The notes below the pieces were generated by a model. That model did no database searches, was not told where the DNA came from, and saw only the letters and a list, made by a program, of their open reading frames with translations. The translations under genes were made by a program, and so were the position numbers. A stretch of 35,491 nt of DNA, taken from Adlercreutzia murintestinalis. GTDB taxonomy: Bacteria; Actinomycetota; Coriobacteriia; Coriobacteriales; Eggerthellaceae. Of this stretch, positions 15,568-23,982 are shown one piece after another. The DNA is taken from the NCBI RefSeq assembly GCF_943192905.1, contig NZ_CALPCC010000022.1:1-35491 (forward strand), read 5' to 3'. The stretch's first letter is position 1; the number at the start of each line of letters is the position of its first letter.

Positions 15568-16761
15568 ATGGCCAAAGAGAGCGATCTGAAACGCGCCTTC
15601 GCTGAGGACGGCGAACTTAAGACGCACGTGGGCGGCCAGGCGCTGCTCGAGGGCATCATGATGCGCGGCAAATACAACTGGGCAGCTGCCATTCGCACGC
15701 CAGACGGCGACATCTATGTTGAAGAGCACGACCTCGCCTCGGGCAAGAAGGGGTGGCTGCGGTGGCCGCTTGTGCGCGGGTGCACGGCGTTGGTGGAGAG
15801 CCTCGCGCTGGGTTTCAAGGCACTCGAGATCGCGGCCGAGCACGCCTTCGCCGACGATGAGACGGAAGAAGAGCGTCTTGACGTGCAGGCAGATGCCCTC
15901 GTGGATGCGCTGGAGAGCCAATTTGAACCAGAGCAGCGTGCGCCTGAGAAGGCGGTGCTGATAGAGGCGTCCGGCGCGCCCTCTTCGAGCGTTTCCGTGT
16001 CCGCGTCAGTGCCCAACACGGTGTCCGATCCGGTACCTGATGCGGTGTCTGAGCCGAAGCAGGAGAGCGCGGATGAGGGTGGTCTCGGCAAGGGCGCCAT
16101 GACGTTCTCGATGATCTTCGGTGTGGTGCTCGGCATCGTGCTGTTCATCGTGGCGCCAGCGGCGCTGACCAACCTTATCGTCGGCGAATACGATTCGAAC
16201 ATGGTGCTCTGGAACATCGTGGATGGCATCTTGCGCGTGGCGGTGTTCATCTTCTACATCTGGCTGATCGGGCGTATGGAGGATATCCGGCGCATGTTCA
16301 TGTATCACGGCGCCGAGCACAAGACCATCCATTGCTTCGAGCATAATCTGCCGCTCACGCCGGAGAACGCGCGCAGTTTTCCGCGCCTACACGTGCGGTG
16401 CGGCACCGCGTTCCTCATCATGGTGCTTGTCATCGCCATCATCGTATACACGCTCGTGCCGGTCAATGCGCTGATAGCGGCATGGGGGGTGCCGGACGGG
16501 TTGCCGAAGCTGGCGCTGGTCATCGCGGTGCGCTTGCTGTTCTTGCCGGTCATCGCGGGCATCAGCTACGAGATCACCGTGAAGTGGGCTGGCAGCCACC
16601 CGGACAACCCGCTCGTGAAGGTGATCCTGTGGCCTGGCATGCAGATGCAGTACCTCACCACCAACGAGCCCGACGATGACCAGATCGAATGCGCCATCGC
16701 GGCTATGCAGCGGGTGCTCGAGCGTGAAGAGCGCGAAGCGACAGCAGTGGCGAACACGTAG
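15568..16761 (+). CDS. yqhQ: DUF1385 integral membrane protein (YqhQ-like)
   Basis: This 397-residue protein of unknown function is conserved in many Gram-positive bacteria. The N-terminus has the family block GGQALLEGIMMRGKYNWAAA, then GWLRWPLVRGCTALVESLALGFKAL. A poorly conserved Ser/Val/Pro/Glu linker (about 95-170) follows, then transmembrane spans around 174-200 and 210-232, the conserved MYHGAEHKTIHCFEH block near 249-263, and two or three more spans (about 278-345). It ends in a short charged cytoplasmic tail. It is coupled to thyX by a two-base gap. A piece of its linker region recurs as decayed DNA 90 bases downstream of its stop. Confidence 0.88.
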   Translation: MAKESDLKRAFAEDGELKTHVGGQALLEGIMMRGKYNWAAAIRTPDGDIYVEEHDLASGKKGWLRWPLVRGCTALVESLALGFKALEIAAEHAFADDETEEERLDVQADALVDALESQFEPEQRAPEKAVLIEASGAPSSSVSVSASVPNTVSDPVPDAVSEPKQESADEGGLGKGAMTFSMIFGVVLGIVLFIVAPAALTNLIVGEYDSNMVLWNIVDGILRVAVFIFYIWLIGRMEDIRRMFMYHGAEHKTIHCFEHNLPLTPENARSFPRLHVRCGTAFLIMVLVIAIIVYTLVPVNALIAAWGVPDGLPKLALVIAVRLLFLPVIAGISYEITVKWAGSHPDNPLVKVILWPGMQMQYLTTNEPDDDQIECAIAAMQRVLEREEREATAVANT

Positions 16762-16800
16762 GGGAGAGAACCGCAAAACCGGAGACGTTGATACCGACGC

Positions 16801-16850
16801 TCAGAGATAGCCCATGTAGCCCTGGACGCTTGGCGACACCGCCATGACGG
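16801..16850 (-). pseudogene. Decayed 3' end of an exported-protein gene (copy of 19281-19342 type)
   Basis: Read on the minus strand, the bases encode VMAVSPSVQGYMGYL and a TGA, matching the last residues of the protein at 19281-19736 (VTMEVPPSAQGYMGYLGYL). By hand alignment, 26 of 29 bases at 16805-16833 match 19294-19322. No upstream part of a gene is attached, so it is a fragment. Confidence 0.65.
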
Positions 16851-16960
16851 ATGCACTGGAGAGCCAATTCAAGCCGGAGCACAATGCGCCCTCTGTCAAA
16901 CGAAGGCTGCTTTGGTGGCTCGAAAGCACCGGTGAAGCAGAACGGAGAGTTTGCAGATGA
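16844..16960 (+). pseudogene. Decayed fragment copied from the yqhQ-like gene
   Basis: A 38-codon frame begins MTDALESQFKPEHNAP, matching VDALESQFEPEQRAP in the DUF1385 protein just upstream. Bases 16849-16890 match 15903-15944 at 34 of 42 positions. After this the similarity ends. It directly abuts the other fragment, making a mosaic of two nearby genes. Confidence 0.6.
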
Positions 16961-16999
16961 TCTATACTTAACGAGATTGATAATGCGGGGTTGTGTTGT

Positions 17000-17006
17000 A
17001 AGGGGG
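17000..17006 (+). promoter_or_regulatory. Shine-Dalgarno AAGGGGG fixing the start of the interrupted membrane-protein gene
   Basis: AAGGGGG lies seven bases before ATG 17014. It shows that the natural start is this ATG and not the TTG at 17097, even though ATG 17014 is out of frame with the long reading frame in the sequence as given. Confidence 0.65.
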
Positions 17007-17013
17007 CGCGGCA

Positions 17014-18383
17014 ATGGGTTCTAATTTGGCAGGACGATTGGCTTTAAAATATCTGGGGGGGGGGTAGTAGCTCTTTCGGCGCTCTTTTGGTTTGCTTTGT
17101 CTCTTGTATATTGTATCCCCTTTGATCTCCTAGAACCTCATTTAGAAGAATCCATTCAGATACTTGAACAGGAAGGGGATTATCCGCCTTCCTATACACG
17201 AAATGGATCATTCGATAATTTTACTGTTGCCATCATGCTTGATGAAGCTGCTCGATGCGGCGGCAATCCGCTCATTGCGTCGCTTGAATCTGCATGGCTT
17301 TATAACGATGATAACGCTCAGGTTGATAATCTGCGACAAAGCCTGAGCGGAGCGTCGACCGCTCACTACACGCGATACTGGCATGGATATTTGGTGCTCG
17401 TAAAACCTCTGCTCATTATCTTCAATGTTCAAGAGATTCGTTTAGTTTTCCAAATAGTGTTCATCGTCTTAGTGGGATTGGCCAGCGTATCGATCTCGCG
17501 GATTTGCGATAGAAGGGGGATGGCTCTTGCTATCGCGCTTTGCTTATCTTTGGGACTTGTGGGATCAGCTGATGCCGCAGCAACGCTCCCTATCTTCTTT
17601 TCGTTTGCCATTGCGTTGATATCTGTAATCTGGGTCTCCGTAAGGCCCCTCAACGGTATATCTTGCAGAAAAGGATCTGGTTTCAAAGGCTTTGCGAACT
17701 TATTCGATTCTCATCTTTGTGTATTTTTTTTCATCATAGGGGCGATTACCGTTTTCTTCGATTTTCTAGATAATCCTTTGATCACTTTAGGAATGCCCCT
17801 TGTTGTATTGGTTCTACGGTCATACTCGCAGGAAAGCTTCCGTGGATCGCTCATGATCTGCTTTGCATGCTGTATAGCTTGGCTTTTAGGGTACGGATTG
17901 CTGTGGGCTAGCAAGTGGGTGATTGCCTCTGCTGTGCTAGGGGAAAATGCAATCGGGACCGCACTTGATCAGGCGATCTTTAGAGCAGGGATTTCTGAAG
18001 GTGGAAGAGAGTACGGCGGAATAGGGGATGCGCTCAGAAGAAATTTCTTTGCGCTTGGCATAGCAAAATGGGTATTGGCTCTGGAAATACTCGCTGTCTT
18101 CGTGTCGTACGGTATTTTACTCTTTTGCCGGGCAAGGATCTCTCGTAAAAATATCATGATCCGTGGCGTGACGCTACTAATCCTGATAGCTTTATTGCCT
18201 ATGGCATGGTATGTGACAATGATGAATCACTCGATCATTCATGCAGAATCCATTTCTTACCGAACCCAGGTCATAGCCCTTTTCTCTCTTTTCGCAGCAC
18301 TTATTATCGTAGGGGATCGCGCGATCATAATGATTCGTGATTATAGACAAGGCCATCTCCAGGGATACGATGAGGATGTCTGA
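17014..18383 (+). CDS. Polytopic membrane protein gene, frameshifted at a G10 tract (likely phase-variable)
   Basis: From ATG 17014 the frame encodes MGSNLAGRLALKYLGGG and then stops at TAG 17065-17067, straight after ten G residues. One more G (or two fewer) would join it to the 17067-18383 frame, giving one protein of about 456 residues starting with a transmembrane helix (VVALSALFWFALSLVYCIPF). The rest has about ten spans and an outside loop after the first span (GDYPPSYTRNGSFDNF, HYTRYWHGYLVLVKPLL). I do not recognise the family; the layout suggests a surface-polysaccharide or GT-C-like protein. Base composition is AT-richer than its neighbours, suggesting transfer. A pseudogene or a read error in the run is the alternative to phase variation. 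Confidence 0.68.
17055..17064 (+). repeat. Homopolymer run of ten G residues
   Basis: Ten consecutive G residues lie 14 codons into the coding region, with TAGTAG directly after. Slipped-strand mispairing here would switch the gene on (8 or 11 G) or off (9 or 10 G). Confidence 0.8.
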
Positions 18384-18508
18384 CGGATCCAGTCTCATCA
18401 GCAGCAGGTGTATCTCGAGTGGTCTTCGCTACGACATGTTGAAGAGTCGAGATGATGGTACGAACAATGGCTGCCTATTTGCGTTGGAATCCGTCGAGGT
18501 AAATCCGA

Positions 18509-19198
18509 TCATTCTTCTTGCACGATGACACCCAACCGCTTTGCGAGCGCTGCTGCTTGATAGAGCGTCATCTTCGCGCCTTGCACTTCTTCTGAGTTAT
18601 CCGACAACACGACGCTCTCTAAGAGACACTCTGAAAAATCAAGTCCAGCAAGCGAGGTGCGAAACAGGTTCGTCGCGGAGAATCGGGTATCGCTGAGCGT
18701 GCCCTGTTGTAGCTCCATGCCGCTCATATCAGCTTCGGTAAGATCGCAGCGGGTCAGTGAAAACACCTTAAGGTGCGTTCGGTGGAAGCTACTGTAGGCG
18801 CAGGAGCAGTTCTCATATGCCAGATCGCTTCCCATACCGTCTTCAAACGAAAGACCGGTCATCTTGCATCGCGTGAAACGGCAGCGCGTAAAACCAGAGC
18901 GATCGAGGATCGCGTTCGAGAGATCGCAGTCCTCGAAGACGGTGTCGGTGAAGAGGGAATTGGAGAGTTCGGCGTGCGCGAAGGAGCACTCCGAGAACAC
19001 GCACCCTGCTACCTCGGATTCGCCGAGCGCAGCGTTCGGGCATAGGATGCCTTGAATGCGACACCCTTCGAGCACGATGCTACCGGTGAGCGGCTCGATT
19101 GAGGCGGGCGAAAGAGAAGAGGGAAGTTCCGGATCGAATGGCGGGCGCCGGGCAGCGTTGTTCTCAAACGCGCCTCGAGCTGCTTCGGGAAATACCAT
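18509..19198 (-). CDS. Pentapeptide-repeat protein
   Basis: This 229-residue protein shows many degenerate A(D/N)Lxx-type five-residue steps from about residue 40 to 195 (for example SNSLFTDTVFEDCDLSNAIL, TRCDLTEADMSGMELQQGTL), predicting a right-handed four-sided beta-helix. Some such proteins mimic DNA and shield gyrase; most have unknown roles. The start is set at ATG 19198 because AAAGGTGG (complement of 19204-19211) sits five bases upstream; a GTG at 19207 lies inside that Shine-Dalgarno and is less likely. It converges with the phase-variable gene across 125 bases in which I see nothing clear. Confidence 0.82.
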   Translation of the reverse strand: MVFPEAARGAFENNAARRPPFDPELPSSLSPASIEPLTGSIVLEGCRIQGILCPNAALGESEVAGCVFSECSFAHAELSNSLFTDTVFEDCDLSNAILDRSGFTRCRFTRCKMTGLSFEDGMGSDLAYENCSCAYSSFHRTHLKVFSLTRCDLTEADMSGMELQQGTLSDTRFSATNLFRTSLAGLDFSECLLESVVLSDNSEEVQGAKMTLYQAAALAKRLGVIVQEE

Positions 19199-19203
19199 GA
19201 GGA

Positions 19204-19211
19204 CCACCTTT
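19204..19211 (-). promoter_or_regulatory. Shine-Dalgarno deciding the pentapeptide-repeat start
   Basis: The complement reads AAAGGTGG five bases before ATG 19198 and overlaps the alternative GTG start at 19207. Confidence 0.6.
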
Positions 19212-19280
19212 CAAAGCATGCTTCGCTGATCGTTGTTGCGCGCAGCGGCTGGTGGCGTGCTTCCGCTCAGCGCGCAAGCG

Positions 19281-19736
19281 CTACAAGTAGCCCAGATAGC
19301 CCATGTACCCCTGGGCGCTCGGGGGTACCTCCATGGTGACGGCGCCCGCACCGGTATCAATGGTGACCACGCTGGGATCATCGTAGGTGGTGACCGTGGC
19401 GCCTACGCCCTCGTAATCAATGGTGCTCGTGCCGGTGGCGGTAGCGCCTGCGGGCACGCTCGTCACCTGCCAGCTGGGGATATCAAGGCTATCGATGGCT
19501 CCTTCCACCACAGATGCTGGCATTCCTGTTTTTTGCGCAATGCGATCTACGTTCGCGCGCAGCGCCGCGTCGGCTTTCTCTTTGAGGCCAGTAGCATCAA
19601 GGGCGGCATTGGCGGCCCCATTGCGGGCAGCATTGAGCGGCGTTTCCACACCAGCTTGCTCAAGCGCTATGCTGCCGCCAACCACGGCGACTGCGGCGAT
19701 GCCGAGTGCCACGACGACCTTTCCGAGTGCCTTCAT
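19281..19736 (-). CDS. Small exported or membrane-anchored protein, unknown
   Basis: This 151-residue protein has an N-terminal signal-like segment (KALGKVVVALGIAAVAVVGGS, an anchor or uncleaved signal), an Ala-rich helical middle and a C-terminal part rich in Val/Thr/Asp. It ends in the aromatic-Gly repeat GYMGYLGYL. ATG 19736 is chosen because GGAAGGACGG lies just upstream; a longer frame from 19760 lacks a site. I do not recognise the family. A decayed copy of its 3' end lies at 16801-16850. It is divergent from topA, with about 100 bases between. Confidence 0.65.
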   Translation of the reverse strand: MKALGKVVVALGIAAVAVVGGSIALEQAGVETPLNAARNGAANAALDATGLKEKADAALRANVDRIAQKTGMPASVVEGAIDSLDIPSWQVTSVPAGATATGTSTIDYEGVGATVTTYDDPSVVTIDTGAGAVTMEVPPSAQGYMGYLGYL

Positions 19737-19837
19737 GGTCCGTCCTTCCCTGTGATACACAAAGAGCCTATGCCATCATGCGTGAAATCTTGTATCCTTA
19801 GTGCCCATCTGAGCAATGATTATAGCTAAGGACCCGT

Positions 19838-22348
19838 ATGAAGCTCATCATCACCGAGAAGAACGATGCGGCCCAGCAGATCGCGCGGCTGCTCTCATCG
19901 AAGGCACCTCAGCAGGAGAAGGTGTACAACACGCCGGTCTATCGCTTCGAGTGGGCAGGCGATGAATGCGTGACCATCGGCTTGCGCGGCCACATTCTCG
20001 AGCCTGATTTCACGCCGAACCTGATCTACAAGAAAACGAAAGGGTGGGAAGGCGTGACCGCCGACGGCGAAGCGGTGCCTGCCCGTGTGCCCGATGATCT
20101 GCCCAAGCCCCCCTTCAAGAAGAAGAAACCGTTCACGCCCGATGGGGTGGACCTCAAGGGCTGGAAGATGGAGGCGCTGCCGTATCTGGCGTATGCGCCC
20201 ATCGAGAAGCTGCCCAAGGAGAAGGACATCATCCGGTCGTTGAAGAATCTGGCGAAGAAGGCCGACGAGCTGGTGATCGCCACCGACTTCGACCGCGAAG
20301 GCGAGCTGATCGGGTCGGATGCGTTGGCCTGCTGTCGCGAGGTCAACAAGACGGCGCCCGCCAAGCGCGCACGTTACTCGTCGTTCACGCGGCCCGAGAT
20401 AGAGGGCGCGTTCGCGAACCTGGTGGAGCTTGATACAGCGCTGGCCGATGCGGGCGCCACCAGGCAAGATATCGACCTGATCTGGGGCGCGGCGCTGACG
20501 CGGTATCTGACGCTGGTGAAGTTCGCTGGCTACGGCAACGTGCGCTCGTCCGGTCGCGTGCAGACGCCCACGTTGGCGCTCATCGTGGCGCGCGAGCGCG
20601 AGCGCATGGCCTTCGTGCCGGAGGATTACTGGGTGATCAGGGGCTTCTTCGATGCGACGGCGCAGCAAGGTCCCACCGACGCCGAGAGCGAATTCGAGGC
20701 GCCGCATGCCACCGCGCGCTTCAAGAGCGAAGAGGCCGCTGATGCGGTGATGGCAGCCGTGGACGGCGCGACGAGCGCGACCGTGGCCGACGTCGAGAAG
20801 AAAAAGCGCACGCAGCCAGCCCCCGTGCCGTTCAACACCACGGCGCTCATGGCGGCTGCCGCAGCTGAGGGCATCACGCCAGCACGCTGCATGCGCATGG
20901 CCGAGAGCCTCTACATGGACGGCTACATCTCGTACCCGCGCGTGGACAACACGGTATACCCCGCAACGCTCGATCTGGCCGAGGTGGTGCACGCGTTGGA
21001 GGCGAACCCGGCGTACAAGCCGTATTGCCAGAAGCTGCTCGCACGCGGCAAGCTGACCGCCACGCGCGGCAAGAAGGAGACCACCGACCATCCGCCCATC
21101 TATCCCACGAAGGGCGCGACGCCCGACGACCTCAACGCTTCCGAATACAAGCTGTACAACCTCATCGCGCGCCGCTTTCTGGCCACGCTCTCGGAGGCGG
21201 CTGTGGTGGAAGGCACGAAGGTGTCGCTTGATGTACGCGGCGAGCCGTTCATCGCGAAGGGCGATGTGCTAGTGAAGGCGGGCTTTCGCGAGATATACCC
21301 GTATGGCGCCAAGAAGGATGAGCAGCTGCCCGCGCTCGAGGCGGGGCAGACCATCGCCTTCAATGGTGCCAGCGTGAAGCAGGATCAGACCAAGCCGCCC
21401 GCACGCTACAGTCAGGGCAAGCTCATCCAGGAAATGGAGAAGCTCGGCCTGGGCACCAAATCGACGCGGCATGCCATCATCGAGCGTCTCATGCAGGTGA
21501 AGTACATCCAGAACGATCCGCTGGAGCCTTCGCAGTTGGGCATTGCGGTGATCGATGCGCTCGACCGTTTCGCGCCGCATATCACCCATCCCGAGATGAC
21601 CGCTGAGTTGGAAGCGGGCATGGATCGCATCGCTGAGGGCGAGGATACGAAGGCTGATGTGGTGATGGGCTCGCGCAATCTGCTTGCCAAGGAGCTGGCC
21701 GATCTGATGCCGCACTCCGAAGAGGTGGGCGAGGCGCTCTCCGATGCGGTGGCGGCTGATGCCTACGTGGGCGTGTGCCCGAAGTGCGGCCACGACTTGC
21801 AGATCCGCGCCTCCAGCAAGACCAAGAGCATGTTCATCGGGTGTGCGGGCTGGCCTGATTGCGATGTGACCTATCCGCTGCCGAAGGGAAAGATCGAGTC
21901 GGTGCCTGAGGTGTGCCCCACCTGCGGGATGCCGCAGGTGAAGGTAACGGCGTTTCGCACCAAGCCGCGCGTAATCTGCATCGATCCGGCCTGTCCCACG
22001 AACCAAGAGCCTGAAGTGGTGGTGGGGAAGTGTCCGGTGTGCGCGGCGGCTGGTCGCGATTCTGACATGATCGCGCGGCGCAACCCGAAGACGCTCAAGC
22101 GCTCGGTCACCTGCGTTGATTTCGATGAGTGCGGCACACGTTATCCACTGCCGCAGTACGGCGATCTGATGGCCACCGAGGAGGTATGCGAGCACTGCGG
22201 AGCGCCCATGGTCATCGTGAAGACCGCACGTGGCCCGTGGAAGCTGTGTCCTAATTTCGATTGTCCGGGCAAAGAGGAAGAGGCCAAGACGAAGGCGAAG
22301 GCGAAAGGCGCCAAAGGCAAGAAGGGTGCGACCCGGGCGAAGAAATAG
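19838..22348 (+). CDS. topA: Type IA DNA topoisomerase, archaeal-like, with C-terminal zinc modules
   Basis: This 836-residue enzyme relaxes negatively supercoiled DNA by single-strand passage. The N-terminal TOPRIM domain has IITEKND (catalytic E7) and D150-F-D152-R-E-G-E. The strand-cutting tyrosine is Y366 in GYISYPRVDNTVYP, a form more like archaeal topoisomerase I than E. coli TopA. The C-terminus carries about four Cys-rich zinc modules (CPKCGHDL, CPTCGMP, CPVCAAAG, CEHCGAP and partners), then a Lys/Ala-rich tail. AAGGA (19828-19832) precedes the ATG. The family name could be topoisomerase I or III; the zinc modules favour I. Confidence 0.88.
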   Translation: MKLIITEKNDAAQQIARLLSSKAPQQEKVYNTPVYRFEWAGDECVTIGLRGHILEPDFTPNLIYKKTKGWEGVTADGEAVPARVPDDLPKPPFKKKKPFTPDGVDLKGWKMEALPYLAYAPIEKLPKEKDIIRSLKNLAKKADELVIATDFDREGELIGSDALACCREVNKTAPAKRARYSSFTRPEIEGAFANLVELDTALADAGATRQDIDLIWGAALTRYLTLVKFAGYGNVRSSGRVQTPTLALIVARERERMAFVPEDYWVIRGFFDATAQQGPTDAESEFEAPHATARFKSEEAADAVMAAVDGATSATVADVEKKKRTQPAPVPFNTTALMAAAAAEGITPARCMRMAESLYMDGYISYPRVDNTVYPATLDLAEVVHALEANPAYKPYCQKLLARGKLTATRGKKETTDHPPIYPTKGATPDDLNASEYKLYNLIARRFLATLSEAAVVEGTKVSLDVRGEPFIAKGDVLVKAGFREIYPYGAKKDEQLPALEAGQTIAFNGASVKQDQTKPPARYSQGKLIQEMEKLGLGTKSTRHAIIERLMQVKYIQNDPLEPSQLGIAVIDALDRFAPHITHPEMTAELEAGMDRIAEGEDTKADVVMGSRNLLAKELADLMPHSEEVGEALSDAVAADAYVGVCPKCGHDLQIRASSKTKSMFIGCAGWPDCDVTYPLPKGKIESVPEVCPTCGMPQVKVTAFRTKPRVICIDPACPTNQEPEVVVGKCPVCAAAGRDSDMIARRNPKTLKRSVTCVDFDECGTRYPLPQYGDLMATEEVCEHCGAPMVIVKTARGPWKLCPNFDCPGKEEEAKTKAKAKGAKGKKGATRAKK

Positions 22349-22443
22349 GGTGCAGGCAGATGCGTCGCGCAAGCGGGGCGCCCGGATACGAGCAGTGCTG
22401 ATGCGCTGGTCTGTTTGCCGAATCGTCTTGAATAGCCGAACGC

Positions 22444-22472
22444 TTGCGCTTGGCTATACGAATGGGTACAAT
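22444..22472 (+). promoter_or_regulatory. tRNA-Val promoter
   Basis: The -35 TTGCGC (22444-22449) and -10 TACAAT (22467-22472) have a 17-base spacer, about 35 bases before the tRNA. Confidence 0.6.
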
Positions 22473-22506
22473 GAGCAACCAGCGCATTCGCGTGCGCTGT
22501 TCATAT

Positions 22507-22581
22507 GGTCGCTTGGCTCAGCGGGAGAGCATCGCCTTCACACGGCGGGGGTCACAGGTTCAAATCCTGTAGCGACCACCA
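22507..22581 (+). tRNA. tRNA-Val (anticodon CAC)
   Basis: A full cloverleaf is visible: acceptor GGTCGCT with AGCGACC, D-arm GCTC/GAGC, anticodon stem TCGCC/GGCGG with loop TTCACAC (anticodon CAC at 22539-22541), T-arm ACAGG-TTCAAAT-CCTGT, discriminator A and an encoded CCA end. It reads GTG codons. A promoter lies upstream and a hairpin ten bases downstream, so it is a single-gene unit. Confidence 0.96.
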
Positions 22582-22590
22582 TGGATACCA

Positions 22591-22616
22591 GGGCCGAACG
22601 CTGTTCGGCCCTTTCT
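22591..22616 (+). terminator. Terminator after tRNA-Val
   Basis: A nine-base-pair stem (22591-22599 with 22603-22611) has loop GCT, followed by TTTCTT. Confidence 0.82.
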
Positions 22617-22642
22617 TATGGGCTGCGGAGGATGAGGCGGTC

Positions 22643-22819
22643 ATGGCAGAGAACGACCAGAGGGAGCGGTCGGGCAAACCCAAACGGTTCCCGTGGCTGA
22701 CGAAGAAGCTGGTCATCACCATCGTCGTCATCTATGCGCTGATAACGATAGCGGCCTTTCTCTGGACCACCTTCGTGAGCGGCTGGGGCAACGACCTGTG
22801 GATGATGTGGCTCTGGTAG
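22643..22819 (+). CDS. Small single-span membrane protein, unknown
   Basis: This 58-residue protein has a basic N-terminus (KPKRFPWLTKK), one transmembrane helix (about 22-45, LVITIVVIYALITIAAF) and a Trp-rich outside end (WMMWLW). The ATG has purine-rich GGAGGATGAGG upstream. It lies between the tRNA terminator and trpS. I do not recognise the family, but the clean layout supports a real small gene. Confidence 0.55.
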   Translation: MAENDQRERSGKPKRFPWLTKKLVITIVVIYALITIAAFLWTTFVSGWGNDLWMMWLW

Positions 22820-22929
22820 TCCGCAATCCGGTAGAATTCCAAGAGATATCGAAGGCGACGCAGCAACTGGGTGAGCCGCTCTGCTTCGCGCGATAGCGGT
22901 TATGGGTCCACGACGGCAAAGGAAGTTTC

Positions 22930-23982
22930 ATGGCAAGCGATTCCGATACTTTTCGCAAACAGCAGGAGATGAGCGATGCGGTCAAGGCCGACTTGGCTGA
23001 GCATCCAGGCGCCTACACGATGCTAACCGGCGACCGTCCGACTGGTCGGCTCCATCTGGGGCATTATTTCGGCACCATCATCGAGCGCGTGCGTTTGCAG
23101 AATGAGGGCGTCAAAACCAACATTGTCATCGCCGACTATCAGGTGATCACCGACCGCGATACCACCGAGCATATTCACGACAACGTGCTGAACATGGTGA
23201 TCGATTACTTGGCATGCGGCATGGATCCTGCGCGCACCATGATATTCACGCATTCCAGCGTGCCTGCGCTCAATCAACTGATGCTGCCGTTCCTGTCGCT
23301 GGTGAGCGAGGCGGAGCTTCTGCGCAACCCTACGGTGAAGGCCGAGCAGGAAGCGTCAGGCCATGCGCTCACTGGACTGCTTTTGACCTACCCGGTGCAT
23401 CAGGCGTGCGACATCTTGTTCTGCAAGGGCAACATCGTGCCGGTCGGCCGCGATCAACTGCCCCATATCGAGCAGACGCGCCAGATAGCGCGGCGCTTCA
23501 ACGAGCGCTACGCGAAGGTGTTCCCGGAGCCGGTAGGATTGCTCACCGAAAGCGTGCTCTTGCCGGGGCTTGACGGCCGCAAGATGTCGAAGAGCTATGG
23601 CAATGCCATCAGCTTGTGCGCTACCGAAGAGGAAACGGCCAAGCTCATCAAGAAGGCCCAGACCGATAGCGACCGCACCATCACGTTCGACCCGGAGAGC
23701 CGTCCTGGGGTGAGCGGTCTTCTTACCACCGCAGCGGTCACCACGGGGCGCACCGAGCAGGATATTGCTGCTGAGATCGGAGATGCTGGCGCGGGCGCGC
23801 TCAAGGCGTACGTGACCGAGAGCGTGAACGCCTATCTAGCGCCCGTCCGCGAGCGGCGCCGCGCGCTGGAGCGCGATATCCCCTTCATCGAAGAGGTGCT
23901 CGCGCAAGGCAACGAGCTGGCCAACGAGGTGGCCCAGAGCACCCTCGATGAGGTGCGCGAGGCGATGGGCATGGTGTATTAG
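22930..23982 (+). CDS. trpS: Tryptophanyl-tRNA synthetase
   Basis: This 350-residue class I aminoacyl-tRNA synthetase charges tRNA-Trp. The ATP-site signatures are HLGH (42-45, in PTGRLHLGHYFG) and KMSKS (218-222, in DGRKMSKSYGN). Its length is typical of bacterial TrpS. A GGAAG site precedes the ATG. No attenuator or T-box was recognised in the 110 bases upstream. The fumarate hydratase alpha gene begins directly after its stop codon, with no spacer. Confidence 0.95.
   Translation: MASDSDTFRKQQEMSDAVKADLAEHPGAYTMLTGDRPTGRLHLGHYFGTIIERVRLQNEGVKTNIVIADYQVITDRDTTEHIHDNVLNMVIDYLACGMDPARTMIFTHSSVPALNQLMLPFLSLVSEAELLRNPTVKAEQEASGHALTGLLLTYPVHQACDILFCKGNIVPVGRDQLPHIEQTRQIARRFNERYAKVFPEPVGLLTESVLLPGLDGRKMSKSYGNAISLCATEEETAKLIKKAQTDSDRTITFDPESRPGVSGLLTTAAVTTGRTEQDIAAEIGDAGAGALKAYVTESVNAYLAPVRERRRALERDIPFIEEVLAQGNELANEVAQSTLDEVREAMGMVY

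Noticed and set aside
17097-17099. TTG as the start of the phase-variable membrane protein
   Set aside because: It has no Shine-Dalgarno and would cut off half of the first transmembrane helix; ATG 17014 has a good site.
19895-22372. Long minus-strand frames opposite topA
   Set aside because: They are shadows of a GC-rich gene, with His/Arg/Leu-rich translations and no family motif.
22505-22700. Frames running through tRNA-Val
   Set aside because: The tRNA and its terminator are unambiguous; only the part from ATG 22643 is kept as a small gene.
22820-22929. T-box or trp attenuator before trpS
   Set aside because: No T-box bulge, specifier stem or terminator-antiterminator pair could be seen in 110 bases.
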